From Gammaproteobacteria bacterium (GTDB lineage: Bacteria > Pseudomonadota > Gammaproteobacteria > UBA6429 > Thiohalophilaceae), in NCBI GenBank assembly GCA_024641445.1, contig JAHEDA010000027.1, positions 1-15,628 on the forward strand: a stretch of 15,628 bases of DNA, given 5' to 3'. A model generated the notes under the pieces. It ran no database searches. It was given only the letters and a program-made list of their open reading frames with translations, and had not been told where the DNA came from. A program made the position numbers and the translations under genes. Positions 1-6,891 of the stretch are shown piece after piece. Position 1 is the first letter of the stretch. The number at the start of each line of letters is the position of its first letter.

Positions 1-420
1 TACGCCGGCGGTTATACACCGAACCCGACCTATCAAGAGGTCTGCTCGGGTATGACCGGACATAATGAGGTAGTGCGGGTGGTGTATGAGCCTGCACGCG
101 TTAGCTACGCGGTGTTATTGAAATTGTTCTGGGAGGCACATGACCCAACACAGGGTATGCGTCAGGGTAACGATGTGGGGACCCAGTATCGCTCTGGAAT
201 TTATACCTACAGTACTGCACAGCAACAAACGGCTGAGGCCTCGGCACAATCCTATCAACAAGCATTAAGTACAGCGTGTTTTCCCGATATCACGACGGAG
301 ATCATCGCGGCTCCAGAATTCTACTTTGCGGAAGACTATCACCAACAATATCTGGCCAAGAATCCACGCGGCTATTGCGGACATGGTGGTACGGGGGTGT
401 GCTGGATAGTTTCAGTCTGA
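1..420 (+). CDS. msrA: Peptide methionine sulfoxide reductase MsrA, 3' part (5' end outside window)
   Basis: MsrA reduces methionine-S-sulfoxide in oxidised proteins, using thioredoxin as electron donor. The reading frame is open from the first base and starts inside the conserved YAGGYTPNPTYQEVCSG stretch, followed by TGHNEVVRVVYEP. The catalytic GCFW motif lies upstream of the window. Later family blocks are present: FWEAHDPTQGMRQGNDVGTQYRS and a FYFAEDYHQQYLAKNP-type segment. The tail is GYCGHGGTGVC. Its two cysteines sit eight residues apart, as I recall for the two recycling cysteines (Cys198/Cys206) of E. coli MsrA, so this should be a three-cysteine enzyme. The ATG at base 52 is internal and is not the start. 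No clear terminator follows the stop codon. Confidence 0.96.
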   Translation, partial: YAGGYTPNPTYQEVCSGMTGHNEVVRVVYEPARVSYAVLLKLFWEAHDPTQGMRQGNDVGTQYRSGIYTYSTAQQQTAEASAQSYQQALSTACFPDITTEIIAAPEFYFAEDYHQQYLAKNPRGYCGHGGTGVCWIVSV

Positions 421-746
421 GTCGGACTGTGTATTGTCATGCAGTATTTTTGGCTAACGATAAATATGTTAAGAATTGTTACGAATCGGTATCTCTCCTA
501 ACATATCATCTATGCTTCGTGCTATGCATTAAGTACATGTAGCGATCTCTCTCTCTCTGTAGTATTTGCACGCATCACTGCACCCCTGTGATAGGCGCGA
601 AGGTACAGAAGATGAGGCCAAAAAATGCCCTTGTCGCATGTCGGACAAAGCGCTACACATTTTTTGGACTTTATGCTAAATTTCCGTGCAAATTACCATG
701 TAATTTGCAGTATAATTTTTATAACCTATTGTTTAATCAGATAAAA
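421..746. other. Gene-free stretch between msrA and the AP2 gene
   Basis: No convincing gene lies here. It is visibly more AT-rich than its surroundings. It contains an 8-bp inverted repeat (atatgtta at 464-471, taacatat at 499-506) with a 27-base spacer and no T-run, so it is a poor terminator. A short (TC)n tract runs from 546 to 558. The promoter and dyad of the next gene are at 687-716. The downstream frame stays open back to 588, but that extension runs through the promoter-like sequence and does not resemble the AP2 protein. Confidence 0.6.
687..716 (+). promoter_or_regulatory. Candidate promoter with overlapping 9-bp inverted repeat (operator)
   Basis: A perfect inverted repeat with 9-bp arms (tgcaaatta at 687-695, taatttgca at 701-709) and a 5-base spacer is followed one base later by a consensus -10 box, tataat, at 711-716. 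Spaced 17 bases upstream, the -35 position falls inside the dyad and matches TTGACA poorly. A protein bound to the dyad would therefore overlap the polymerase footprint. A poor -35 could mean activation, and overlap could mean repression; the sequence does not decide. Transcription would start near 723, leaving a short leader before the AP2 gene. Autoregulation by the AP2 protein is my guess only. Confidence 0.5.
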
Positions 747-1301
747 ATGGCGAATATGGCAACCAAAAAGAGCCCCCCCCTCGGTAACCGCTATATCACT
801 CGTATGGACTACACCAACGTCAAGGGTTGGAATGTCCGTATCTATATCAATTCCAAACCCGTTGAGCAGCGACTCTTCTCTGACGGTGTCTATGGCAGCA
901 AGATCAAGGCGAGAGACGCGGCGCGCGCGCATCGTGACACCCTGGTCAAAAAGTACAATATTAATACCGACAAGAAACGTGGTGAGGGGTATCACGAGTC
1001 AGATGCCCGCAACAAGACTGGCGTAGTGGGTGTGTCCCTGCAAAAGACCGAGCGTGATACCGGTTTCCTGCAATACGGTTGGTCTGCCCGCTATATGCAA
1101 AAGGGCAAGCAGCGCAATCGCACCTTCTCGATTCAGCGTTATGGTTATGATGAGGCCTTCCGTCTGGCGGTGAAGTGTCGTTTTGAAAGCACCGACCGCA
1201 AGGCCCCGCGTGCCATCAAGGTGCCGAAACCCACAGCAGACGTCTCGCGTTGGCTCAAGACCCTGGAGAAGAAGGCCTCGCGCAAGAAGAAGGCGAGGTA
1301 G
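747..1301 (+). CDS. Small basic protein with two AP2-like DNA-binding modules
   Basis: This 184-residue protein carries two AP2-type modules in tandem. Module 1 (about 16-70) reads ITRMDYTNVKGWNVRI, then a RLFSDGVYGSKIKA stretch and an Ala/Arg-rich helix. Module 2 (about 88-147) reads NKTGVVGVSLQKT, then YGWSARYMQKGKQRNRTFS and RYGYDEAFRLA. The pattern of a G-W/A-R beta strand, a short turn, an aromatic-Gly step and an amphipathic helix is typical of the AP2 fold in plant ERF factors and of AP2 modules in phage homing endonucleases. No HNH or other nuclease motif is present. The C-terminus is a Lys/Arg-rich tail. I prefer ATG 747 because sequence upstream is promoter-like; ATG 756 (MATKKSP) is equally possible and neither has a strong SD. 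Codons 9-12 span a run of eight C. Role probably DNA binding; target unknown. Confidence 0.82.
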   Translation: MANMATKKSPPLGNRYITRMDYTNVKGWNVRIYINSKPVEQRLFSDGVYGSKIKARDAARAHRDTLVKKYNINTDKKRGEGYHESDARNKTGVVGVSLQKTERDTGFLQYGWSARYMQKGKQRNRTFSIQRYGYDEAFRLAVKCRFESTDRKAPRAIKVPKPTADVSRWLKTLEKKASRKKKAR

Positions 1302-1313
1302 TCGTCGTCTCGA

Positions 1314-1520
1314 TCAATTGGTGTAGCGTTGATCGAATAGGCCTGTTGTCTCGACATCGTTCAGAAAGTTACTTAGCGCCTTCTCGGCCTCGGGGCGTGA
1401 CAGGTAAGGCCCATGGTCGACCCCCTCGCGGCTGGCGAAGAACCACTGTCCGGATACACTGAAAAACCGCCCGGTGCGAAATGGAATGCCTCCGGTCTCA
1501 CCCTTTCGATTTTGCCCCAT
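1314..1520 (-). CDS. DUF6316-type small protein (68 aa)
   Basis: The product begins MGQNRKGETGGIPFRTGRFF and continues with a GQWFFASREG stretch, GPYLSRPEAEKAL and a short acidic C-terminal helix. This pattern, an Arg/Gly-rich start then a Gln-Trp-Phe strand and a GP-Y/F...EAE..L helix, matches small gammaproteobacterial proteins annotated as DUF6316, as far as I recall. Function is unknown. There is no signal peptide or TM segment. An in-frame GTG lies six bases further upstream, but the SD (aggag) is 8 bases from this ATG and only 2 from the GTG. The gene runs towards the AP2 gene, with a 12-base gap between the two stop codons and no hairpin in it. Confidence 0.8.
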   Translation of the reverse strand: MGQNRKGETGGIPFRTGRFFSVSGQWFFASREGVDHGPYLSRPEAEKALSNFLNDVETTGLFDQRYTN

Positions 1521-1579
1521 CGGCACGTCTCCTGTTTAGCGGGACCTGTCTTGAAGTTTATTGGGTGGGTGAGGTTTGG

Positions 1580-1605
1580 CCAGTCATACCAGGATGACTG
1601 GTTTT
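1580..1605 (+). terminator. Terminator-like hairpin, plus-strand polarity
   Basis: A perfect 8-bp stem (ccagtcat at 1580-1587, atgactgg at 1594-1601) has a 6-base loop and is followed by four T on the plus strand. The nearest plus-strand gene ends some 280 bases upstream, with a minus-strand gene between. It could stop read-through from the AP2 gene or an antisense transcript. On the minus strand, where both flanking genes lie, the stem is not followed by a U-tract, though it may still slow polymerase after the secreted-protein gene. Confidence 0.4.
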
Positions 1606-1632
1606 GATTATCTGATGAGTGGAGATGGCGTC

Positions 1633-2295
1633 TCAGCGGATAGGACTTAGCGTCGTCGGATAAAATTTCTCAGATGTGACCTTACGAAACTTGGTTGGTT
1701 TTTGAAATAGCGCAGGATTATGTTGGGTAGTAGTGATACGGCGTAACTCATAGATATCTCCATCACGCGTCCCTTCGCGGGTCACCAGCTTCATCCGTGG
1801 GTCATACCACTGCAATACCGCAAACTGCCGCTCTGGATCGCCACACGCCCATTTCTCGGTGAACCGCCCCTGGATGGTCTCTGTCCCCATGCGTTCAGAA
1901 AGCTTGTAGCCCGTACAGGCGGTCTTGCTCCAAAGGCTAAGGCGGTAATCGGGGTCGGGGATGATGGGATAGTTACTGAGGCAAAACCCCGTGGCGGGGT
2001 CGATGCCGTCTTCCATATATATTTTGGACTTGGGGCGGACTAACCAGCACTTTTTGAGGGCGAAATTGACGATGGTCTGGACCGGTTCGGGGGCCGCCCC
2101 CAGGTTGAAGAAATTGCCCTCAATGCGCACCCCGTCCTTGCTAATAGTGACCAGCTGTTTATAGGCGTCTTCCGGGGTGTAGACATTAAACTGATATAAC
2201 TCGGCGCTCATATCCGGGCCACTCCAGGGCTCGCCTTGGGCCATAGGACTGACCAGGCAGAGGAAGAGGGCGGCACGAAAGGTGATTCTATGCAT
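1633..2295 (-). CDS. Secreted protein of unknown function with four mature cysteines
   Basis: I do not recognise a named family. The 220-residue product starts with a signal peptide: MHRITFR, a hydrophobic core ALFLCLVSPMA, and cleavage near residues 19-21. The mature part is mostly polar and predicted strand-rich. It has four cysteines (83, 105, 127, 151), which could form two periplasmic disulfides. The stretches GTETIQGRFTEKWACGD, WYDPRMKLVTREG and GDIYELRRI resemble LolA-like or DUF4412-type periplasmic proteins, in which an 'ETV.GR.TEKW' strand is followed by 'WYDP.LKL..R....DG..YEL'. That assignment is inference. The start has ggggat upstream as a modest SD. It is divergent from the histidine kinase, with a 294-base gap between them. 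Confidence 0.78.
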   Translation of the reverse strand: MHRITFRAALFLCLVSPMAQGEPWSGPDMSAELYQFNVYTPEDAYKQLVTISKDGVRIEGNFFNLGAAPEPVQTIVNFALKKCWLVRPKSKIYMEDGIDPATGFCLSNYPIIPDPDYRLSLWSKTACTGYKLSERMGTETIQGRFTEKWACGDPERQFAVLQWYDPRMKLVTREGTRDGDIYELRRITTTQHNPALFQKPTKFRKVTSEKFYPTTLSPIR

Positions 2296-2332
2296 ACTAT
2301 CCCCGGATTTCAGGTTATGGCCTCAAAAGTAA

Positions 2333-2348
2333 CTTGGCATCTTGGCAT
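2333..2348. repeat. Tandem 8-bp direct repeat cttggcat x2
   Basis: Two perfect, directly adjacent copies of cttggcat lie about 40 bases upstream of the secreted-protein start codon. The spacing does not fit a sigma-54 -24/-12 element. It may be a pair of binding half-sites or chance. Confidence 0.4.
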
Positions 2349-2459
2349 ATTTGTCCGTGGGGTCAAGCGCTGGGGGTGATTTTATTGGCCTGAATCGGGT
2401 CTATCTGTAGGACGGCCCGGTCGAGGCTAAATAGGTTAACTGGAATCAGGGTATAGTCT

Positions 2460-2489
2460 TTGACCATTGATTCAGTCATAAAGTTATTA
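2460..2489 (+). promoter_or_regulatory. Possible sigma-70 promoter for the histidine kinase gene
   Basis: A good -35 (ttgacc, 2460-2465) is followed after 18 bases by a fair -10 (ttatta, 2484-2489). Transcription would start near 2496, giving a leader of about 95 bases. Assigned by eye only. Confidence 0.3.
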
Positions 2490-2589
2490 CCACACGTAAC
2501 CGATACAGGCTAAGTAGGTTTTAACCTGCAGAATTACGCATGATACCTATTGCCAATCGAGCAATCAGCGATAAAGATGAACCATTGCG

Positions 2590-4521
2590 ATGACTGACCA
2601 GGCCCCCCTTAGCATGCACCGTAGATCCCCTTCCTATCGACTTAGTCTGAAGTTATTGATCCCGCTTATCCTGGGTTTTTGTTTCTTTCTCCTGATTGGC
2701 TTGTCAGCCTTTTTGCAAATGGAGCACATGCAGTCAGACCTGATGCGGGAGGAGAAGCAACACATCAATATCCAGTTAGTGCATCTGCGTGAGGTAGTTG
2801 AGCACGAATATCCAGAGGACCGAGGCGTGCACCTGCATGACCTGCTGGGGAAGTATGCGCATGATGAGGGCTTGGTTACGTTGGGCGTGCTCAAGAACTA
2901 TGAGGTACTGTTCTCGACCCGGCTTGAGTGGTTTGGAAAGCGTATCGAAGAGGTCGATAGTGGCTTTTCCCGCGACCTGGCAGAGGAGGCCATCGCATCC
3001 TCGCGCCCACTCCTCATCAGTAATCGGGAGGAGCAGATCTATGCCTATTTCCCGGTGCCTCTGCGCAGGGAAGAGGCCGGTCAGAGCACTGTCTCCCAGG
3101 GCGTGATCTTTCTACACTCAAATGCCCACGAGGATATTGAAAGGGGTCTGCGGGAGCAGTGGGAGATACTCTTCATTGGCGTGCTGGCCCCCATGCTGGT
3201 GGCCTTCATCCTGCTGTGGTGGATGCTGAAGAAATTCGTTACCCGTCGTGCCGAGCGCATACGTCTGGCCGCTGAGGCCATGCTACAGGGTAATTACAGC
3301 GTGCGCAGCCGGGTCCATGGTCAGGATGAACTGGGCGAGATCGGTGAGGCCTTTGACCGCCTGGCTGAATATTTGCGCGAGAGTACGGCACAGTTGCGGC
3401 GAGACCGGGCGCGTACCGAGGCCATTCTGCGCACGGCGGTAGACGCCGTCATTACCATCGACGATAGGGGTGTGATCCAGACCTTCAATGAGTCGGCCTC
3501 TCAAATGTTTGGCTATAGCGAGGCCGAGGCGGTAGGGCGCAATGTCTCCATTCTAATGCCCGAAAGTTACGCCCGTGAGCACGATGGCTACTTGAGAAAT
3601 TACATGCAGACACAGCAGGGCAAGATAATCGGTATTGGGCGGGAGGTACCCTGCCGACGTCGCGACGGCAGTGAATTCATGGGGGATATGGTCGTCAGCG
3701 AGGTGAAAATCGATGATGAAGTGGTCTTTACCGGCATGATCCGTGATGTCACCGAACGTCATCAATTTGAGCAAGACCTGTTGTTGGCGCGTGAGGCCGC
3801 CATGCAGGGGATGCGGATCAAGAACGATTTCCTCGCCAACATCAATCACGAATTTCGTACCCCCATGAACGGTATTATGGGGTGCATGTCGTTACTGCGT
3901 GATACCACGCTGAGTGACGAGCAGAGAGCCTACATTGACACTGCCGAGGATTCTGCACAGCGCCTGATGTCCTTACTGAGCGGGATCATCGACCTGGTGC
4001 GTATGGATGAAGGCGCTCTCATGCTCAAGCTCGAGGTCTTCTCTCCCTATGAGTTGGTACAGGAGGTGTTGGTAACCTATCGTCAGCGTGCGCGTGACAA
4101 GGGTCTGGACCTCACGGGTGTCTTGATGATTACCCCTGATGCGCTGATCCGAACAGATCGCGAGAAGCTGGAGAAGGTTTTATCCAATCTACTCGCCAAT
4201 GCGATTAAATTTACTGAACAGGGTGAGATAAAGTTGCTCGTGGAGACGGTGACAACGCCCATGCGTCAGCGTTTGCGTTTCACCGTTGTCGATACCGGCA
4301 TCGGGGTCCCCAAGGAGGCGCAAGCGGGTATATTTGAGCGATTCAGTCAATTCGATACCTCCAGTACGCGGCAGTTCCAGGGCATGGGGATTGGATTGGC
4401 CGTGTGTAAGCAGATTGTTACCCTGATGAACGGTGAGATCGGTTATGAGCCCAACCCGGAAAGTGGGGGCAGCCACTTCTGGTTTTATATCCCGTATGAA
4501 CCCGTCCATGAGATGACGTGA
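2590..4521 (+). CDS. Membrane sensor histidine kinase with HAMP and FixL-like heme PAS domain
   Basis: This 643-residue kinase has TM1 (about 19-43), a periplasmic sensor region of about 150 residues that may be Cache-like, TM2 (about 193-213), HAMP (214-268), PAS (277-388), a dimerisation/H-box and a GHKL ATPase. The H-box NHEFRTPMNG puts the phospho-accepting His at 420. The N-box N is at 537, the DTGIG box starts at 568 and the G2 box GMGIGL at 598. No receiver domain follows. The PAS contains SILMPESYAREHDGYL, then GKIIGIGREV. From memory of Bradyrhizobium FixL (RILMPEPYRHEHDGYL, RIIGIDR), His331 matches the proximal heme ligand His200 and Arg351 matches the oxygen-signalling Arg220; Arg206 is replaced by Asn. 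A heme-based O2 sensor is therefore likely but not proven. No response-regulator gene adjoins it. The SD is weak. Confidence 0.93.
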   Translation: MTDQAPLSMHRRSPSYRLSLKLLIPLILGFCFFLLIGLSAFLQMEHMQSDLMREEKQHINIQLVHLREVVEHEYPEDRGVHLHDLLGKYAHDEGLVTLGVLKNYEVLFSTRLEWFGKRIEEVDSGFSRDLAEEAIASSRPLLISNREEQIYAYFPVPLRREEAGQSTVSQGVIFLHSNAHEDIERGLREQWEILFIGVLAPMLVAFILLWWMLKKFVTRRAERIRLAAEAMLQGNYSVRSRVHGQDELGEIGEAFDRLAEYLRESTAQLRRDRARTEAILRTAVDAVITIDDRGVIQTFNESASQMFGYSEAEAVGRNVSILMPESYAREHDGYLRNYMQTQQGKIIGIGREVPCRRRDGSEFMGDMVVSEVKIDDEVVFTGMIRDVTERHQFEQDLLLAREAAMQGMRIKNDFLANINHEFRTPMNGIMGCMSLLRDTTLSDEQRAYIDTAEDSAQRLMSLLSGIIDLVRMDEGALMLKLEVFSPYELVQEVLVTYRQRARDKGLDLTGVLMITPDALIRTDREKLEKVLSNLLANAIKFTEQGEIKLLVETVTTPMRQRLRFTVVDTGIGVPKEAQAGIFERFSQFDTSSTRQFQGMGIGLAVCKQIVTLMNGEIGYEPNPESGGSHFWFYIPYEPVHEMT

Positions 4522-4602
4522 TTCCATACTAGATTATTTTTCTTGGCCGCTGACTGGCACTTGGTCTTACACTAGAGGCAATCTTTAGTGGAGGTAACGA
4601 TC

Positions 4603-5604
4603 ATGCATGCCGTATTCATGAATGCCCCGGGTGCCCCGGAGGTCCTTCAATACCGCCCTGGCGCGATCCCTGTAATCGCTCATGCCACCGAGGTAAAGAT
4701 TGCCCTGCATGCGGCAGGCATCAATCCTATTGATACCAAGGTGCGCGCGCGTGGGCTGTTCTTTCCCTCGACCGGACCGGCGATCCTGGGTTGTGATGGT
4801 GCGGGCGAGGTCGTCGAGGTAGGTAAGAAAGTCAGCCGTTTCAAGCCAGGCGATGCCGTATATTTTTGTCATGGCGGGCTCGGGCGCGAGCCGGGTAACT
4901 ATGCCGAATATACCGTAATCGATGAGACACTCTTGAGTCACAAACCTGCCGCGCTGGGTTATGTACACAGTGCGGCACTGCCCTTGGTGGTCATCACAGC
5001 GTGGGAGGCCTTCCATCAACGTGCGCGGATCCAGGCAGGACAGACGGTGCTCGTGCATGCCGGTGCCGGCGGTGTGGGGCATATCGCGATTCAATTAGCA
5101 AAGCTGGCGGGCTGTCGCGTGCTCACTACCGTCAGCGATGCGAATAAGGCCGCCTTTGTGCGTGGGCTGGGTGCTGACGAGGTTATCGAATACACCCAAA
5201 ACAACTTTGTCGAACAGGTTTTGGCGCTGACGCAGGGTAAAGGGGCCGACATGGTATTTGATACCGTGGGGGGCGAGACCTTCCGCCAGAGTATTGCAGC
5301 GGTGGCACACTATGGTGATCTGGTGACACTGCTGGACCCTGGTAACGGCGTCGACTGGAAAGAGGCGCGTACCCGCAATCTGCGCATCGGCTTTGAACTG
5401 ATGTTGACACCGATGATGCGCGATCTTCCGTTGGACCGTCAGCGTCACGTACGCATCCTGGAAGAGTGCGCCCAGCTCGTCGATGCGGGCAAGTTGCATG
5501 TCCATGTGAGTCACGTTTTGCCATTAGAGCAGGCCGCCGAGGCGCATCGGCTAATCGAGGCCGGGCATACACAGGGCAAGATCGTGCTGTCGGTACAGCG
5601 GTAG
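4603..5604 (+). CDS. Zinc-independent quinone oxidoreductase (medium-chain dehydrogenase family)
   Basis: The 333-residue product matches the NADPH:quinone reductase branch of the MDR superfamily. It has an N-terminal GroES-like domain (AAGINPIDTKVRARG, then LGCDGAGEVVEVG and FKPGDAVY) and a Rossmann nucleotide-binding domain with HAGAGGVGHIAIQLAK. Then come GADEVIEY and DTVGGE segments, and the family end in which a pair of Ala/His-rich helices precedes GKIVLSV. Cysteine clusters for structural zinc are absent, as expected for quinone reductases. I chose ATG 4603 over an in-frame GTG at 4588 because ggagg sits 8 bases upstream of the ATG and overlaps the first codons of the longer form. The natural substrate is unknown. 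It follows the kinase gene by about 80 bases. Confidence 0.92.
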   Translation: MHAVFMNAPGAPEVLQYRPGAIPVIAHATEVKIALHAAGINPIDTKVRARGLFFPSTGPAILGCDGAGEVVEVGKKVSRFKPGDAVYFCHGGLGREPGNYAEYTVIDETLLSHKPAALGYVHSAALPLVVITAWEAFHQRARIQAGQTVLVHAGAGGVGHIAIQLAKLAGCRVLTTVSDANKAAFVRGLGADEVIEYTQNNFVEQVLALTQGKGADMVFDTVGGETFRQSIAAVAHYGDLVTLLDPGNGVDWKEARTRNLRIGFELMLTPMMRDLPLDRQRHVRILEECAQLVDAGKLHVHVSHVLPLEQAAEAHRLIEAGHTQGKIVLSVQR

Positions 5605-5723
5605 CGTGCAGTGGATTGCTCGTAGTGATGAAGTACCGCAATATCCCCGCCTTGCTACGACTCGCTACCCGCCAGTGTTTTTACGCTAGAATACGCCGGT
5701 TTTAACCCTATCCAGGAGCCCCC

Positions 5724-6887
5724 ATGAATCTGCATGAATATCAGGCCAAGCAGTTGTTTGCCCAGTATGGGGCGGCGGTGCCGCGAAATGTGGCGATTAG
5801 CTCTATTACCGAGGCCGAGCAGGCGCTGGCACAGGTTGGCGGTGAGCGCTGGGTAGTGAAGGCGCAGGTGCACGCGGGGGGCCGAGGCAAGGCGGGTGGT
5901 GTGCGTATTACCAATAATAAGAGTGAGGCGCTTGCCGCGGTGAAGGACCTCCTGGGTAAGCGTCTGGTGACTTATCAGACCACGACCGAGGGACAGCCCA
6001 TCAATCAGGTATTAATTGAGTCGCCGTGCGAGATCGCGCGTGAGCTTTATCTCGGGATGGTTGTCGATCGCACCAGCCGCCGCGTGGTGGTCATGGCCTC
6101 CACCGAGGGTGGTATGGAGATCGAGAAGGTTGCGCACGACACGCCTGAAAAAATTCTCAAGAGTGCGATTCATCCCCTGGTCGGATTGCAACCCTATCAG
6201 TGCCGCAAGCTCGGTTTCGGCCTGGGCCTTACTGGTGAACAGCTCAAACAGTTCAGCAAGATACTGAGTGGACTTGCGCGCATGTTTGAGGAGAAAGACC
6301 TGAGCCTGCTGGAGATCAATCCGCTGGTCGTCACCAGGCAGGGTGACCTGTTGTGTCTGGATGGCAAGATCAATCTCGATGACAACGCCCTCTATCGTCA
6401 CTCCGATATGGCTGCGCTACGCGATGCGAGCCAGGAAGACGAACGCGAGAATCGGGCCAAGCAACATGATCTCAATTATGTTGCACTCGATGGCAATATC
6501 GGGTGCATGGTCAACGGTGCCGGGCTGGCCATGGCGACCATGGACATCATCAAGCTGCACGGGGGTAACCCCGCCAACTTTCTCGACGTCGGCGGCACCG
6601 CCACCAAGGAGCGGGTAGCCGAGGCCTTTAAACTGATCACCTCGGATAAAAATGTGAAGGCGGTGCTGGTCAATATCTTTGGCGGTATCGTGCGCTGCGA
6701 CCTGATTGCCGAGGGCATCATCAGCGCGGTACAGGAAGTCGGTATCAAACTCCCGGTCGTGGTCAGATTAGAGGGCAACAACGCCGCACGCGGCCGCGAG
6801 TTACTGAATCAGAGCGGCCTGAAATTGATGGCGGCGACTGGCCTGACCGAGGCCGCCGAGAAGGCCGTCGCGGCGGCGAGGGGTTAA
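5724..6887 (+). CDS. sucC: Succinyl-CoA synthetase, beta subunit (ADP-forming)
   Basis: SucC binds the nucleotide and, with SucD, converts succinyl-CoA, phosphate and ADP to succinate, CoA and ATP in the TCA cycle. At 387 residues it is one residue shorter than E. coli SucC. It begins MNLHEYQAKQLFAQYG and shows the ATP-grasp blocks WVVKAQVHAGGRGKAGGV, ELYLGMVVDRTSRRVV, MASTEGGMEIEKVA and LEINPLVVT. The CoA-ligase half (from about residue 245) carries LDGNIGCMVNGAGLAMATMD, NFLDVGGTA, VNIFGGIVRCDLIA and VVRLEGNNA. The SD aggag lies 5 bases before ATG. A possible -10 (tagaat, 5687-5692) lies upstream without a clear -35. The sucCD pair stands without sucAB in this window. Confidence 0.98.
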   Translation: MNLHEYQAKQLFAQYGAAVPRNVAISSITEAEQALAQVGGERWVVKAQVHAGGRGKAGGVRITNNKSEALAAVKDLLGKRLVTYQTTTEGQPINQVLIESPCEIARELYLGMVVDRTSRRVVVMASTEGGMEIEKVAHDTPEKILKSAIHPLVGLQPYQCRKLGFGLGLTGEQLKQFSKILSGLARMFEEKDLSLLEINPLVVTRQGDLLCLDGKINLDDNALYRHSDMAALRDASQEDERENRAKQHDLNYVALDGNIGCMVNGAGLAMATMDIIKLHGGNPANFLDVGGTATKERVAEAFKLITSDKNVKAVLVNIFGGIVRCDLIAEGIISAVQEVGIKLPVVVRLEGNNAARGRELLNQSGLKLMAATGLTEAAEKAVAAARG

Positions 6888-6891
6888 AGTC

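Larger units (their letters stand above)
2296..2589. other. Divergent intergenic region between the secreted-protein gene and the kinase gene
   Basis: No gene is seen. It holds a tandem repeat of cttggcat (2333-2348) near the start of the minus-strand gene. Towards the kinase side there is a possible promoter and a short dyad (aggtt, two bases, aacct) near 2516-2527. The region should carry promoters for both flanking genes, but only the one facing the kinase can be proposed with any confidence. Confidence 0.5.

Noticed and set aside
546..558. (TC)n microsatellite
   Set aside because: Only 13 bases, in non-coding sequence; nothing ties it to a function.
588..746. N-terminal extension of the AP2 protein to an ATG at 588
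   Set aside because: The stretch contains the tataat box and dyad, is AT-rich, and its translation is Cys/Phe-rich and unlike the AP2 protein.
2336..2347. Sigma-54 promoter in the ttggcat repeat
   Set aside because: The GG-to-GC distance is too short for a -24/-12 element.
4588..4602. GTG start of the quinone oxidoreductase
   Set aside because: The first codons would be the SD of the ATG at 4603.
5183..5641. Long minus-strand open frame opposite the quinone oxidoreductase gene
   Set aside because: Arg/Pro/Ser-rich low-complexity translation typical of an antisense shadow; the plus-strand frame is a well-conserved enzyme.
5652..5692. Sigma-70 promoter ttgcta / tagaat before sucC
   Set aside because: The spacing of about 29 bases is too long; only the -10 remains plausible.
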